Shown here piece after piece: positions 1-9,093 of a stretch of DNA of 64,000 nucleotides. The position numbers were made by a program, and so were the translations under genes. The stretch's first letter is position 1. The number at the start of each line of letters is the position of its first letter. The notes under the pieces are model-generated. The model did not search any database. It worked only from the letters and a program-made list of their open reading frames with translations, and was not told the DNA's origin. This DNA is from Pantanalinema rosaneae (lineage in GTDB: Bacteria > Cyanobacteriota > Cyanobacteriia > Leptolyngbyales > Leptolyngbyaceae): assembly GCF_050753385.1 (NCBI RefSeq), contig NZ_JBLZFZ010000019.1:53490-117489 (forward strand), in the 5' to 3' direction.

Positions 1-333
1 ATTAACGCCCACCCTGAAGGATATCTGGATTGGTTGAAAATCGTGCATCCCGAATCTCATGGCAATGCGGATCTGGTGGCGCACTTCTTTAGGCGATCGC
101 ACACTTTGCTCCGGTTTGGCGGCACCATGGGACTCATTGCGACTAACACCATTGCCCAGGGAGACACCCGCAGTACGGGACTCCGGTTTATTTGCAACAA
201 TGGCGGCATGATTTACAACGCCACTCGCCGTTATAAGTGGCCCGGATTAGCGGCGGTGGTTGTCAGTTTAGTGCATATCATGAAGATCGGGACAGTTACC
301 CGCGAGAAAGCGATCGCTGGAGGTGATTCATAA
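1..333 (+). pseudogene. DNA adenine methylase, DrmMI/type IIL-like, upstream fragment of a split gene
   Basis: The reading frame is open from base 1, so the gene begins before the window and the apparent TTG start at 34 is not real. The visible part carries a GTMGLIATNTIAQGDTR stretch and a VVVSLVHI strand, typical of the region after the catalytic domain of large class I DNA adenine methylases (the type IIL/DISARM DrmMI kind). The frame stops at 333, where such proteins normally continue into a linker and target-recognition domain. That missing part resumes at 1040, after two intervening genes. The fragment therefore belongs to one gene broken, or split, by a toxin-antitoxin pair. The catalytic NPPY motif lies outside the window. 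Family assignment is good. Identity as drmMI rests on the drmABC genes downstream and is an inference. Confidence 0.7.
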
Positions 334-698
334 TGTCTAGCCTGGAACAGATGCAACAAGATATTCAAGCTTTGCCAGAAGAGGCTCAACTATTGCTGAT
401 GGATTTTATTGAAATCCTGAAAAAGCGATATCCGCAGGTCGATCAATCAAAGGCAAACGCTGAGGGCAATCCCTATGAGAAATTTAAAGAGAGCGGATTC
501 ATTGGGTGTGTATCGGTTGGAGAAAACCTATCCGCAACTGAGGGGCTTGATCGCCGTGCTTTTATGAAATTGCCAATGGCAGAACGTCAGCGCATTCTGG
601 CGACACAAGCCGCAGCCATGTCAGAGCATTATGAGCAAGATACAGCATGGCAAGAGTGGGTAAATTTGGACGTTGAGGCAACCTATGACGAGTCCTAA
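333..698 (+). CDS. Antitoxin-like protein (DUF2281-type N-terminus)
   Basis: This 121-residue acidic protein sits directly before a MazF toxin gene. The N-terminus (about residues 3-35) is a helical LPEEAQLLLMDFIEILKKRY segment like that of DUF2281-type antitoxins found beside cyanobacterial toxins. The remainder is charged and helical with no enzyme motif. The ATG overlaps the stop of the upstream methylase fragment by one base and is preceded by GGAGG at 319-323. Its 3' end overlaps the toxin start by 14 bases, the usual arrangement for a co-translated toxin-antitoxin pair. The antitoxin presumably binds and neutralises the toxin and may repress the operon. Function is inferred mainly from the partner. 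Confidence 0.7.
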   Translation: MSSLEQMQQDIQALPEEAQLLLMDFIEILKKRYPQVDQSKANAEGNPYEKFKESGFIGCVSVGENLSATEGLDRRAFMKLPMAERQRILATQAAAMSEHYEQDTAWQEWVNLDVEATYDES

Positions 699-1053
699 GC
701 GTGGAGAAGTTTGGTTAGTCAATCTTGATCCAACGATCGGAGCAGAAATTCAAAAGACTCGCCCTGCTGTTGTGGTCAGTTCTGATGTGGTTGGCAAGCT
801 GCCGCTCAAGCTGGTTGTTCCCGTTACAGATTGGAAACCTTATTTTGCTTCTAACCTCTGGCACGTTTGCATTGAACCGACCCAAACAAATGGATTAACA
901 AAAACATCAGCGGCAGATGTGTTGCAGTTGCGAAGTGTAGATACCAAACGTTTCGTTCGCAAAGTAGGAACTTTATCGACCGCTGACTTACAAGAAATTG
1001 TGTTTGCCATTGCCGCGATCGTGGAATATGAGGAGCCAAATGATGAGTTATAA
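685..1053 (+). CDS. MazF/PemK-family endoribonuclease toxin
   Basis: The start at ATG 685 is preferred over an upstream TTG at 673 because the conserved fold starts with KRGEVWLVNLDP. The protein (122 residues) shows the PemK/MazF signature: GEVW near residue 6, the GAEIQKTRPAVVVSSD strand-loop (R of KTRPAVVV is the usual active-site region) and the C-terminal VRKVGTLS segment. MazF toxins cleave single-stranded RNA at short motifs and halt translation. The length is typical, so the toxin looks intact. The stop overlaps the ATGATG start of the resumed methylase frame, so the pair lies exactly inside the methylase gene and may couple its translation. Confidence 0.88.
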   Translation: MTSPKRGEVWLVNLDPTIGAEIQKTRPAVVVSSDVVGKLPLKLVVPVTDWKPYFASNLWHVCIEPTQTNGLTKTSAADVLQLRSVDTKRFVRKVGTLSTADLQEIVFAIAAIVEYEEPNDEL

Positions 1054-2290
1054 ACCTCCCATTATTCTAGATGGCAAACCTGTTGAAAAAATTACGGCAT
1101 TTTTGTTTGCTAAAGGCGGAAATGATGACCCTGCCGTGTTGCTAGCAAATGCTAACAAGAGTTTTGTGGGCAGCTATGTATTAGGCATGGGGTTTACGTT
1201 TGATGACTCTAACCCGGATGCAACACCCATTGCCGAAATGCACCGCTTAATCGAAAAACATCCCCGCAATACAGAACGAATTTTTCCCTACATCGGCGGT
1301 GAGGAAGTGAACAGCAGCCCAACTCATTCGCATCATCGCTATGTAATCAATTTTGGCGATATGAAAGAAGATGAAGCACGCCAATATCCTGACTTGATGG
1401 CGATCGTTGAAGAAAAGGTTAAGCCATCCCGTCAAGAACTAGGTAATAACGGTGATGCCCTGCGACGTAAAACAAGATGGTGGTTATGGGGAAGGTATAC
1501 ACCTGCTTTATTTAAAGCGATCGCTCAGTGCGATCGGGTGTTAGTTATTTCCCGTGTTACCCAACATTTTGCTTTCGCCATTCTTCCTTCTGGAGCAGTT
1601 TATTCAGAGAGATTAGTTATCTTTCCAAATGCGAGTTTTGAATTTTTTTGTGTCATGCAGTCTCAAGTGCATGAAATTTGGACTCGATTTTTTACAACAA
1701 CACATGAAGAACGCTTAACTTACTTTCCCTCTGATTGTTTTGAAACTTTTCCCTTTCCCCCTGACTGGGAAACCAACCCCACCCTCGAAGCCGCAGGCAA
1801 AACCTACTACGAGTTCCGCGCCGATCTTATGATCCGCTACAACGAAGGACTCACCACCGCCTACAACCGCTTTCACGATCCTGATGAAACCAACCCCGAC
1901 ATCCTCAAACTGCGCGAGCTCCATGCCCAAATGGATCGCGCCGTCCTTGATGCCTACGGTTGGACAGACATCCCCACCGACTGCGAATTCCTGCTCGACT
2001 ACGAAGACGAAGACGATTCTCCCCTCGCCCCTAGTGGGAGAGGGGCAGGGGGTGAGGGGCGCAAACGCAAGAAACCCTGGCGCTACCGCTGGCCCGAAGA
2101 AGTCCACGATGAAGTTCTCGCTCGTTTGCTAAAACTCAACCAAGAGCGGGCAGAAGCAGAAAAATTAGGCGGCAAATCCAAACGCCGCAAAGAACCCGCC
2201 AAACCCATTACCCCTGATGCCACCTTTCCCTCTACCCAAAAACAACTCGACCTGATTCCTCCTGACCAAGAACAACTCGATCTGTTTTAA
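1040..2290 (+). pseudogene. DNA adenine methylase, DrmMI/type IIL-like, downstream fragment with target-recognition domain
   Basis: This frame begins with ATGATG, overlapping the stop of the MazF gene, and encodes about 416 residues. It continues the methylase begun at base 1. The ILDGKPVEKITAFLF segment, the GSYVLGMGFTFDD stretch, IAEMHRLIEKHPRN and IFPYIGGEEVNSSPTH are hallmark C-terminal motifs of these large methylases, followed by a target-recognition region (about residues 130-260) and a charged tail. A short start context is present, so a separately translated C-terminal subunit is possible; the gene may be split rather than dead. A GC-rich interspersed repeat sits in frame in the linker at 2019-2059. 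Whether the halves complement each other cannot be told from sequence. Confidence 0.72.
2019..2059. repeat. GC-rich interspersed palindrome-like repeat inside the methylase reading frame
   Basis: A C-rich arm (CCCCTCGCCCCT) is followed by a G-rich arm (AGGGGCAGGGGGTGAGGGG), encoding a glycine/serine/arginine-rich linker of about 14 residues. Such short repeats are scattered through many cyanobacterial genomes and often insert in frame in linkers. Here it separates the target-recognition domain from the lysine-rich tail. Confidence 0.6.
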
Positions 2291-2319
2291 CTCTATCCTT
2301 TGATCACAGGAGAAACCCC

Positions 2320-2658
2320 ATGTACAAACCAATCCGCCAGGGAGATGTGATTCTTACTCCCCTGCCTGACCGACTCCAAGCGCAGCAAACAAACCGGAAA
2401 CTCCCCCACCTCACCCTCGCCGAAGGAGAAGCCACTGGGCACCGCCATCGGATCAGTGAAGGTAACGCTGAGCTATATGAAGAAAATGGTATCCTCTATC
2501 TCCGAGTTCTCTCAGAGACTGCTCTCCTCAGCCATGAAGAACATCAAGCGATTCCAATTCCCCAGGGCGACTGGATGATCCGAATTCAACGGGAATACGA
2601 TCCCGACCTGCAACGGAACCTCAGCTTAGAGGAGGTCTGGCGCGATGTCATCGACTAA
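2320..2658 (+). CDS. Conserved hypothetical protein, partner of DUF6745 gene
   Basis: A 112-residue protein with a good Shine-Dalgarno (CAGGAG before ATG 2320). The N-terminal half has a beta-rich pattern (QGDVILTPLPDRL), then TLAEGEATGHRHRI, then ELYEENGILYLRVL and EHQAIPIPQGDWMI. The His-rich GHRH turn and small beta-barrel look reminiscent of a cupin, but I cannot assign a family. The gene overlaps the next gene (DUF6745) by 14 bases and so is probably translated with it. It sits inside the presumed DISARM locus, between the methylase and the membrane paralogues. Function unknown. Confidence 0.75.
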   Translation: MYKPIRQGDVILTPLPDRLQAQQTNRKLPHLTLAEGEATGHRHRISEGNAELYEENGILYLRVLSETALLSHEEHQAIPIPQGDWMIRIQREYDPDLQRNLSLEEVWRDVID

Positions 2659-3841
2659 AACAATGACGGCTGACCAAGAAGCGCTGCTGCCGATTTATCA
2701 AGAAAAATGGCGAGCTATTGCCCACTCAACAACGGCGATCGACCCCCAAAAAGTGACTGACGCTGTACATGCTCTTTATCAACTCAAGAATTTAGACAGC
2801 CCAACGGTACTGTTCTATCAAAGCCCTCAAGACACCAGCACTTGTCTGCGCCGCTATTCAGAGGCAAAAATTGCCCATGAACTAGGGTTAGCGCGTTGGT
2901 TCGATCTCAAAGGAGAGCTAGAAGAATCACTCAAAAACGGGCTATTTGATGCTGGTTGGACAGATCTAGCGCAAACCTATGACTTTAGAACGGACAGATT
3001 TGGGTCAACCCTGGTTCCACACTTGACCATTGCCGTCTGGAGTGGATGGTTGAGAGAACTGGAAACCCCATTAGGTAATTTACGCCGAGGTCAGGTGATT
3101 AAACCAGAGGCGTGGGCAAGTTTCGCCGCCTTCACCGACTTTTGTATTTCAGTCCTGGGTGTCTCCTGCAATATGCAACTGTGGGCAACCTTTCAAAACA
3201 TTGTCTGTGAATGCGGTTGGTTGTACCCATTTGAAAAAGCTGTACTTGTTTGTAATCGCCCTACAGAACTGTTGTTTGATCCTCAGTATCGACCTCACGC
3301 TGAAGCCAAGCCTGCCATCTCGTTCGCTGATGGGTTAAGCGTTTATGCTTACCACGGAGTCCATCTCCCCGAACACTATGGGCAACTCCCGCCATCGGAG
3401 TGGAAGTCCGAATGGATCCTGGATCAACGCAATGCGGAACTACGACGTGTCCTGATTCAAGTGATCGGCTTCACTCGCATTTGTGATGAACTCAATGCCA
3501 TTGCCTTAGATTCCTGGCGTGAGTACACCCTGGTGCAAATCCCCACCGATACCGGCTTTGTTGAACGGCGACGGCTATCATTGCCAGCGATGATGACACG
3601 CGATGCTCGACCAGACCTCAGCCCCGAAGAGTGGCTTGCTCTACGACGATGGTATTGGCACCGCGATCGTAAACCTATGCCCCTTGAAGAACAAGTACCC
3701 ATTCATTTTCTGCAAATGACCTGCCCTTCAACCGGGCATATTCACACCATCCGAGTACCACCCGAAATGCAATCTGCACGGGAAGCCGCCCGCTGGATCA
3801 ACCACGACATCGACCCCGAAGAATTTGCAACAGAAACTTAA
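2645..3841 (+). CDS. DUF6745-type protein
   Basis: A 398-residue soluble protein that I recognise as the DUF6745 kind common in cyanobacteria and actinobacteria. The N-terminus EALLPIYQEKWRAIAHST, the SPTVLFYQSP strand and the region around residues 215-250 (PAISFADGLSVYAYHGVHLPE) are characteristic. The C-terminus changes to a different segment with STGHIHTIRVPPEMQSAREAARWIN. No enzymatic residues are evident. The ATG overlaps the preceding small gene by 14 bases and carries GAGGAGG-like sequence upstream, so the two form one translational unit. No biochemical role is established for the family. Its presence between DISARM genes suggests an accessory defence function, but this is inference. 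Confidence 0.75.
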   Translation: MSSTKTMTADQEALLPIYQEKWRAIAHSTTAIDPQKVTDAVHALYQLKNLDSPTVLFYQSPQDTSTCLRRYSEAKIAHELGLARWFDLKGELEESLKNGLFDAGWTDLAQTYDFRTDRFGSTLVPHLTIAVWSGWLRELETPLGNLRRGQVIKPEAWASFAAFTDFCISVLGVSCNMQLWATFQNIVCECGWLYPFEKAVLVCNRPTELLFDPQYRPHAEAKPAISFADGLSVYAYHGVHLPEHYGQLPPSEWKSEWILDQRNAELRRVLIQVIGFTRICDELNAIALDSWREYTLVQIPTDTGFVERRRLSLPAMMTRDARPDLSPEEWLALRRWYWHRDRKPMPLEEQVPIHFLQMTCPSTGHIHTIRVPPEMQSAREAARWINHDIDPEEFATET

Positions 3842-4166
3842 TTGTTCAGCGATTATCCGTTACCACAGTTGTGGAAATAGCCGCGATCGTGCCAAATCCA
3901 TATTCATGTTGTTTCTATCGTTAACAACTGGGGCACTTTAAATAGGGATAACTTCTTCACTCTATGTGTTCAATCTGTTAGCTATCCATTTGCCTAAGTC
4001 TATCTGTCTCTAATCTATGCAGGCTAACTAATCTTGCTAGCTCACTTGACTCAACTTTGCTTCGGATGATTCTTGATTACTTGATTGAGAATTTTCTCTG
4101 AATATAAATATCTGCTCATGTTCAATGCAGGTATGCATTTACCATGCCAACTAAAGAGAATTACAG
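3842..4166. other. Intergenic region, 325 bp
   Basis: AT-rich spacer between the DUF6745 gene and the first membrane paralogue. No open frame with a plausible start, RNA gene or long inverted repeat is visible. It probably contains the promoter of the 4167 gene, but no clear -35/-10 pair stands out. Confidence 0.5.
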
Positions 4167-5672
4167 ATGATTGCCTCTATTACCATTCAACCAACATCAG
4201 AAAATCTTGAGCGTTACCAACATCAGCAACGTGGTGTGACCTACTGGAAGACAATCGATTTCTTTCCATATGATGAGCAGTATACAGCTCAGTTCACAAA
4301 TCTCCTGGCAAGTGATGAGGGGACGATCGAACGCCAAATTCTAGATGTTGCAACGGAAATGAGCATCTCAATCGAAGCTCTCAGACAACAGCTCAGTAAT
4401 TATTCCAAAGTTGCTCAAACTCCATTCTGCCTCTGGCATACTGATCGGTTTTCGGATGAGCCGAAGCCAACCTTTTTTACGTCACTCAATGAGCTGCTGG
4501 AACAGTCTTCAGTTCATAAGGATAAAGAGAATAGTTCGGAGCCGAAAACAGCAGGCGCTTTAGGCAAGCTTTTAAGGATTTCTAAGCGCATTGCTCCATT
4601 GATTTGGGCTACCGTTTTGGTCGTTGTGATCATTCCCATGATTGGTCAGTGGTTTATGGTGCGATCACTTTCTGATGATATAGATCCACCAGCGATCGTT
4701 CAGACTGCTGCTACCCCTACCTCCACTATCCAAACTCCTACGGTTCCATCTTCACTGCCTGTACAAGATTGGAGCCGGTTCGAGCAATTGGCTAAAGATA
4801 AGATGCGAATCGCCCATGCTAAAACAGAAGCGTTTGCCCGCAAAGAGCTAGAGCAATGGTCTGACGGGTTGACTCAACGTTTAGACGAGAGCTTTCTCGA
4901 CTGGTATTTTGGCTACTTCCATCAGAAGCAACTTCAGTACGACAGTTTCTTCACAGGCATTACTGGAAAATTTCAGCAATGGTTAGACCCCAGTAAGCTT
5001 TCTCCCCAAGAAAAGATCGCTGAAGAAATCACAAGAGAGTTTCAGGAAGAATTTGCCAAACGGGTTCTTGTGCCTCAGATCTCCGAATTTCAACTGCAAA
5101 ACATTACCCTAAAAACGGCTAAAACGTATATTCGCGAACTGGGGCAGGAATTCAATCAAATCCCAGTTGAAAGTGGTATTTCTGCTGCTGAGTGGAACCG
5201 TTACCTACAGGATATTTCAATTGCCATACCTGGTGTGGAAGGTAAGCTAATTACGTTACCGCTCAAGCAAATCACCGCAGTTGGTGCTTATGCCGCTCTT
5301 AAGCCGCTCATCGTGCCTCTTCTGCCCAAAGTTGGGACTGCCGTGGCTGGCAAAATGGCAACTAAAGTTGGTGCCAAACTTGCTGCTAAAACAGGGGGAA
5401 CACTAGCTGCAAAACTGGGAGGAACGTTTCTAGATGCCACCGTCGGTGTTGGCATTATCCTGTGGGATGTCTGGGATACCAACCACACTGCCAATATTGA
5501 GAAGCCAATTCTCCGCAAAAACTTGATTGACTACATCGCTGAAATTAAAGGATCTGTTCTAGAAAACCCAACAAATGGAATCATGACTATCACCGACAGA
5601 ATTGACGCAGAGATCCTGCGGTCAATCCAAATCGTGAAAGATACCCAAGCATCTTTGGATGGAGTTAGCTAG
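4167..5672 (+). CDS. Membrane protein, paralogue of the next gene, with an N-terminal domain shared with the 8635 gene
   Basis: The 501-residue protein has three parts. Residues 1-110 form a soluble domain (ENLERYQHQQ, TYWKTIDFFPYD, FCLWHTD) that is repeated as a stand-alone protein at 8635-9033. Residues about 143-168 are a transmembrane helix. Residues about 200-480 form a helical region containing FLDWYFGYFHQKQ, then an Ala/Gly/Lys-rich hydrophobic stretch (about 370-425) ending in VGIILWDVWD. The latter part is paralogous to the whole of the next protein. The spacing of 11 bases to the next gene suggests an operon. The architecture resembles a membrane effector with a cytoplasmic recognition domain, but no family was recognised and no function should be assumed. 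Confidence 0.72.
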   Translation: MIASITIQPTSENLERYQHQQRGVTYWKTIDFFPYDEQYTAQFTNLLASDEGTIERQILDVATEMSISIEALRQQLSNYSKVAQTPFCLWHTDRFSDEPKPTFFTSLNELLEQSSVHKDKENSSEPKTAGALGKLLRISKRIAPLIWATVLVVVIIPMIGQWFMVRSLSDDIDPPAIVQTAATPTSTIQTPTVPSSLPVQDWSRFEQLAKDKMRIAHAKTEAFARKELEQWSDGLTQRLDESFLDWYFGYFHQKQLQYDSFFTGITGKFQQWLDPSKLSPQEKIAEEITREFQEEFAKRVLVPQISEFQLQNITLKTAKTYIRELGQEFNQIPVESGISAAEWNRYLQDISIAIPGVEGKLITLPLKQITAVGAYAALKPLIVPLLPKVGTAVAGKMATKVGAKLAAKTGGTLAAKLGGTFLDATVGVGIILWDVWDTNHTANIEKPILRKNLIDYIAEIKGSVLENPTNGIMTITDRIDAEILRSIQIVKDTQASLDGVS

Positions 5673-5683
5673 AGCGAAATAGT

Positions 5684-6727
5684 ATGAGATTCATTGATAT
5701 TTCAAAACGAGTTGTGGGAGTTCTGCTATTAGCCACCTGGCTCTGGCTAACCCTGCTACCATCCTTAGGTGCATTTGCTGATGACATTTCTCCATCGACC
5801 TCTGCACAAGCTGCCGAAACTACCAACATAGACTATGACTGGTCAGAGATTGACCGACAGCTTGTTAATGCCTTGAATGAAGTTAGCCAAAACACTGAAG
5901 AATTTGTCACTGGGGAGTTAGATCGCTGGGAACAGAAACTAATTACCCAAGTTGATCATCCCTTTTTGGATTGGTACTTCAACTTTTTGCACCAGAAAGC
6001 TACTGAATTTGGTGTGCCCTTTGCGTGGATGGCATTCAAGTTAGATTCTCAACTTAAAATTCTTCAAACCGAGGAAGAGAGGGTAGAGAATCTGAATGCT
6101 GATCAGATTATCAAAAGGCGTATGGAGGCAGACATCAATCGCAAATTTGCTGAAGCCGTATTGAATCAAGACGCAATGTCTGACCTAAAAGACGTTGTTG
6201 AACGCACTGCCAAAAATTATGCTTCAGCGGTTGGTATGAAATTTGCTAGCGTCAAAAGTCGTTATCACGTTGCTGATCAGGAGTGGGAACGTCATTTAGA
6301 TAACCTCTCCCAAATTGTTGCAAACACTGGAACGAATAGCCTAGGTCTATCAGGCAGTGCTCTAGCTGGCAATCTCACTACTAAAGTACTTGCTGTAACT
6401 GCTGCCAGTGCAGGTACCAAAGTTGTTACCTCTTTAGTTGCGAAATCAAGCTCTAAGCTTTTAGTCAAAGGAGGAGCTGCAATCGTAGCCAAGTGGGGGT
6501 CAACTCTTGTCGATCCAGCGTTAGGCATTGGGTTGATTGCCTGGGATGTTTGGAGCTATCGCCAAAACGTTGAGCACGATCGTCCTCTGCTCAGACAAGA
6601 CTTAATCCGCTACATCACTGCCCTTAGAGATTCCATCCAAGAAAATCAAGAAGGGAATGGAATTATGGATGCGATTGCGTCCCTTCAGATGGACTTGATC
6701 AAGGGTTTACATCCTCGGTATGGATAA
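5684..6727 (+). CDS. Secreted or membrane protein, paralogue of the preceding gene
   Basis: A 347-residue protein starting with a signal peptide or anchor (VVGVLLLATWLWLTLLPSLGAFA). After it comes a helical domain with WSEIDRQL, HPFLDWYFNFLHQKA and KNYASAVGMKF, then an Ala/Gly-rich hydrophobic stretch (about residues 215-270) and LVDPALGIGLIAWDVWSYRQN near the C-terminus. Each block aligns with the second half of the 501-residue neighbour, but the N-terminal soluble domain is absent. The pair probably arose by duplication and works as a heteromeric membrane complex. It lies in the same direction, 11 bases downstream. Function unknown. Confidence 0.72.
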   Translation: MRFIDISKRVVGVLLLATWLWLTLLPSLGAFADDISPSTSAQAAETTNIDYDWSEIDRQLVNALNEVSQNTEEFVTGELDRWEQKLITQVDHPFLDWYFNFLHQKATEFGVPFAWMAFKLDSQLKILQTEEERVENLNADQIIKRRMEADINRKFAEAVLNQDAMSDLKDVVERTAKNYASAVGMKFASVKSRYHVADQEWERHLDNLSQIVANTGTNSLGLSGSALAGNLTTKVLAVTAASAGTKVVTSLVAKSSSKLLVKGGAAIVAKWGSTLVDPALGIGLIAWDVWSYRQNVEHDRPLLRQDLIRYITALRDSIQENQEGNGIMDAIASLQMDLIKGLHPRYG

Positions 6728-6858
6728 ACGAAGCAGAGAACTGAGCTGCGGGTAGAGAAAATAAATTTCTACGGTACAGCTCTAGTTGCGACTGAAAGAT
6801 AGATTCAAATTCAAGCCATTTCATGCTTCCTTACCTCCCTACGTGTAGAAACTAACCT

Positions 6859-8580
6859 ATGCCAACTAAAATCCACGGTGCTGAGTATCCGATCGAGAAA
6901 ATCTTCTGCGATGACTTTGTTTTCTCAATTCCCTTATATCAGCGCCCCTACGCCTGGGAAATTGAACAGGCAGAAGCTCTACTTGATGACTTGCTGGATT
7001 TTCTGGGAGACAACAACACTTCTGTCGGAGAACTCAGCCCTTACTTCTTGGGCAGTATTGTCCTTATCAAGTCAGATGATTCTACGAAAGCCGAAGTCGT
7101 CGATGGACAGCAGCGCCTGACAACTCTCACCATTCTCCTGTCCGTTTTGCGAGAAACTGTTCCAGAAGAAGTGGCCAAGGCATTGACTGCTTATCTGTAT
7201 GAGAAAGGCAATGTTATTAGAGCAACCCCAAACCGCTATCGGCTGACTCTGCGAGATCGAGATGCCCAATTTTTTCGTGAGCACATCCAGGATGAGGGGG
7301 GGCTTAGCAAATTAGCCAACCTGAAGGATGCCATTCTCCCCGATAGTCAGGCTCGCATCCGCGATAATGCCCTGCATTTACTCAAGCGCTTAAAGCAACT
7401 GCCAGAGCATCAGTGCATCCGGTTAACCCAATTCGTGATTACAGGCTGCCTGCTAGTTGTTGTTTCCACCCCTGATATGGACTCAGCCTACCGGATCTTC
7501 TCAGTCCTCAACGATCGCGGCTTAGACCTGTCTCATACTGACATTCTTAAATCCGAAATTATTGGCAAAATTCCCCTAGATCAGCAAGAGCAGTACAATC
7601 GGCGGTGGGAAGACATCGAAGTCAAGTTGGGACGCAATACCTTTCAAACCTTGTTCTCCCATATTCGGATGATCTACCGCAAAGCCAAGCAAAAGGATTC
7701 AGTCCTCAAAGAAGTACGGGAACATATTAAGCCCAGCGAAAACCCCACCCACTTCATTGATGAGGTGCTATGCCCAGCCGCGCAAGCCTATGCTGATATT
7801 CAAGATTGCTGCTACGAAAGCCATCAGTACGCCGAAGCCATTAACACTTACTTCAAATACTTGAATCGCATCGATAATGCTGACTGGTTACCGCCTGCGA
7901 TCGCCTACTTGTCTAAATACCGCCACCAGCCAGAACAACTGCTGACGTTTTTCAAAGATCTCGATCGCCTAGCCGCCGGTCTCATGATTCAACGGGCTGA
8001 CATCAACGAGCGCATGAAGCGCTACAGTGATCTCCTCACCTGGATTGAGACAGATTTGGACATCACCCAGCCAGACTCACCCTTAAATCTTACGGCTGAG
8101 GAATGCGCAGCCATTGTGCAACGGCTGAATGGCCCACTCTACCTGGAAACTAAAATTCGTCTCTATGTATTGCTGCGCCTCGACACCCATCTCTCAGGTG
8201 GTGAAGCCGTGTACACCTTGCCCCGTATCACTGTCGAGCATATTCTTCCCCAAAATCCACCCTCTGGCAGCCAGTGGCTAGAGTGGTTCCCCGACACCGA
8301 TACCCGTCAACATTACGTCCATCGCTTGGGAAACCTGGCGCTGCTGTCAGGCTACAAAAATAGTAGTGCCCAAAACTTTGACTTTGATACTAAAAAGCGT
8401 AAGTACTTCACGGGCAACCATGGCGTGTCTCCCTTCGCCATCACTACCCAGGTGTTAAACACAACAGAGTGGACTCCTGCTGTGATTGAACAGCGACAGA
8501 CTGAACTCGTAGGTCGATTAAAACAACTCTGGCGATTGGATGAACCCACCTTCGTGCCTCCGCCCGCGATCGTCGATTAG
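6859..8580 (+). CDS. GmrSD-type DUF262/DUF1524 nuclease
   Basis: This 573-residue protein has the DUF262 domain at its N-terminus: IPLYQRPYAWE (about residue 24), EVVDGQQRLTTL (about 79) and VLNDRGLDLSHTDILKSE (about 217), the nucleotide-binding or hydrolysing motifs of GmrS/ParB-like folds. The C-terminal DUF1524 domain has VEHILPQNP (about 460) and RLGNLALLSGYKN (about 494), the His-Asn-Asn pattern of an HNH-like nuclease. Such fused proteins act as type IV-like restriction factors, some cutting glucosylated phage DNA. Length is typical and motifs are intact. It sits between DISARM methylase and helicase genes and may add a second attack on modified phage DNA. Target specificity cannot be inferred. 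Confidence 0.9.
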   Translation: MPTKIHGAEYPIEKIFCDDFVFSIPLYQRPYAWEIEQAEALLDDLLDFLGDNNTSVGELSPYFLGSIVLIKSDDSTKAEVVDGQQRLTTLTILLSVLRETVPEEVAKALTAYLYEKGNVIRATPNRYRLTLRDRDAQFFREHIQDEGGLSKLANLKDAILPDSQARIRDNALHLLKRLKQLPEHQCIRLTQFVITGCLLVVVSTPDMDSAYRIFSVLNDRGLDLSHTDILKSEIIGKIPLDQQEQYNRRWEDIEVKLGRNTFQTLFSHIRMIYRKAKQKDSVLKEVREHIKPSENPTHFIDEVLCPAAQAYADIQDCCYESHQYAEAINTYFKYLNRIDNADWLPPAIAYLSKYRHQPEQLLTFFKDLDRLAAGLMIQRADINERMKRYSDLLTWIETDLDITQPDSPLNLTAEECAAIVQRLNGPLYLETKIRLYVLLRLDTHLSGGEAVYTLPRITVEHILPQNPPSGSQWLEWFPDTDTRQHYVHRLGNLALLSGYKNSSAQNFDFDTKKRKYFTGNHGVSPFAITTQVLNTTEWTPAVIEQRQTELVGRLKQLWRLDEPTFVPPPAIVD

Positions 8581-8634
8581 CAACTGTTAAATGTCTAGTC
8601 AATAAGGCTCCTTTTACCCCCAATAAGCCTGGTC

Positions 8635-9033
8635 ATGCAACCTCAATATCTAGTCGAACCTACTGATCAAAACCTTCAACGTTATCAGCGTGAAGCCAAT
8701 AGCATAAGCTACTGGCACACTGCTGATTTTTTCCGGTATGACAAAACCCTGGAAGATTCTCTCTCAAATCTCTTTGATACCTACACAGATCTGCTGTTTG
8801 AATCAGATGAGGACGATGAGGATACGGCGATTCGTAGAGTCAATTTGAAAATGGGTCGGCTGCTCATCCAAACTGCCAGAGAAAGAGGCATTGCCCCCAA
8901 AGAGTTGCGTGACCAGTTAAACAATTTTGCGACTGTCATCTGGACACCCATTTGCATCTGGCGCAAACGCCCGTCTGGTGAAATGAGCTATACCCTGATG
9001 AGTAATCTACCAACCGCTCAAGCCCCACCCTGA
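8635..9033 (+). CDS. Small protein homologous to the N-terminal domain of the 4167 membrane protein
   Basis: A 132-residue protein matching residues 1-110 of the 501-residue membrane protein: NLQRYQREANSISYWHTADFFRYD versus ENLERYQHQQ with TYWKTIDFFPYD, and later RDQLNNFATVIWTPICIW versus RQQLSNYSKVAQTPFCLW. It contains an acidic insert (ESDEDDEDTA). It has no membrane segment. A free copy of a domain fused elsewhere in the same locus suggests that it regulates, competes with or tethers partners of the membrane protein. No known family was recognised. Its position between the DUF262 nuclease and the Uma2 gene, same strand, supports co-regulation. Confidence 0.65.
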   Translation: MQPQYLVEPTDQNLQRYQREANSISYWHTADFFRYDKTLEDSLSNLFDTYTDLLFESDEDDEDTAIRRVNLKMGRLLIQTARERGIAPKELRDQLNNFATVIWTPICIWRKRPSGEMSYTLMSNLPTAQAPP

Positions 9034-9093
9034 CGTTACTTGCTATGCCCCTGGAATACACTAGACGCAGGTGAATCCTAGCAGGAACCAGTT

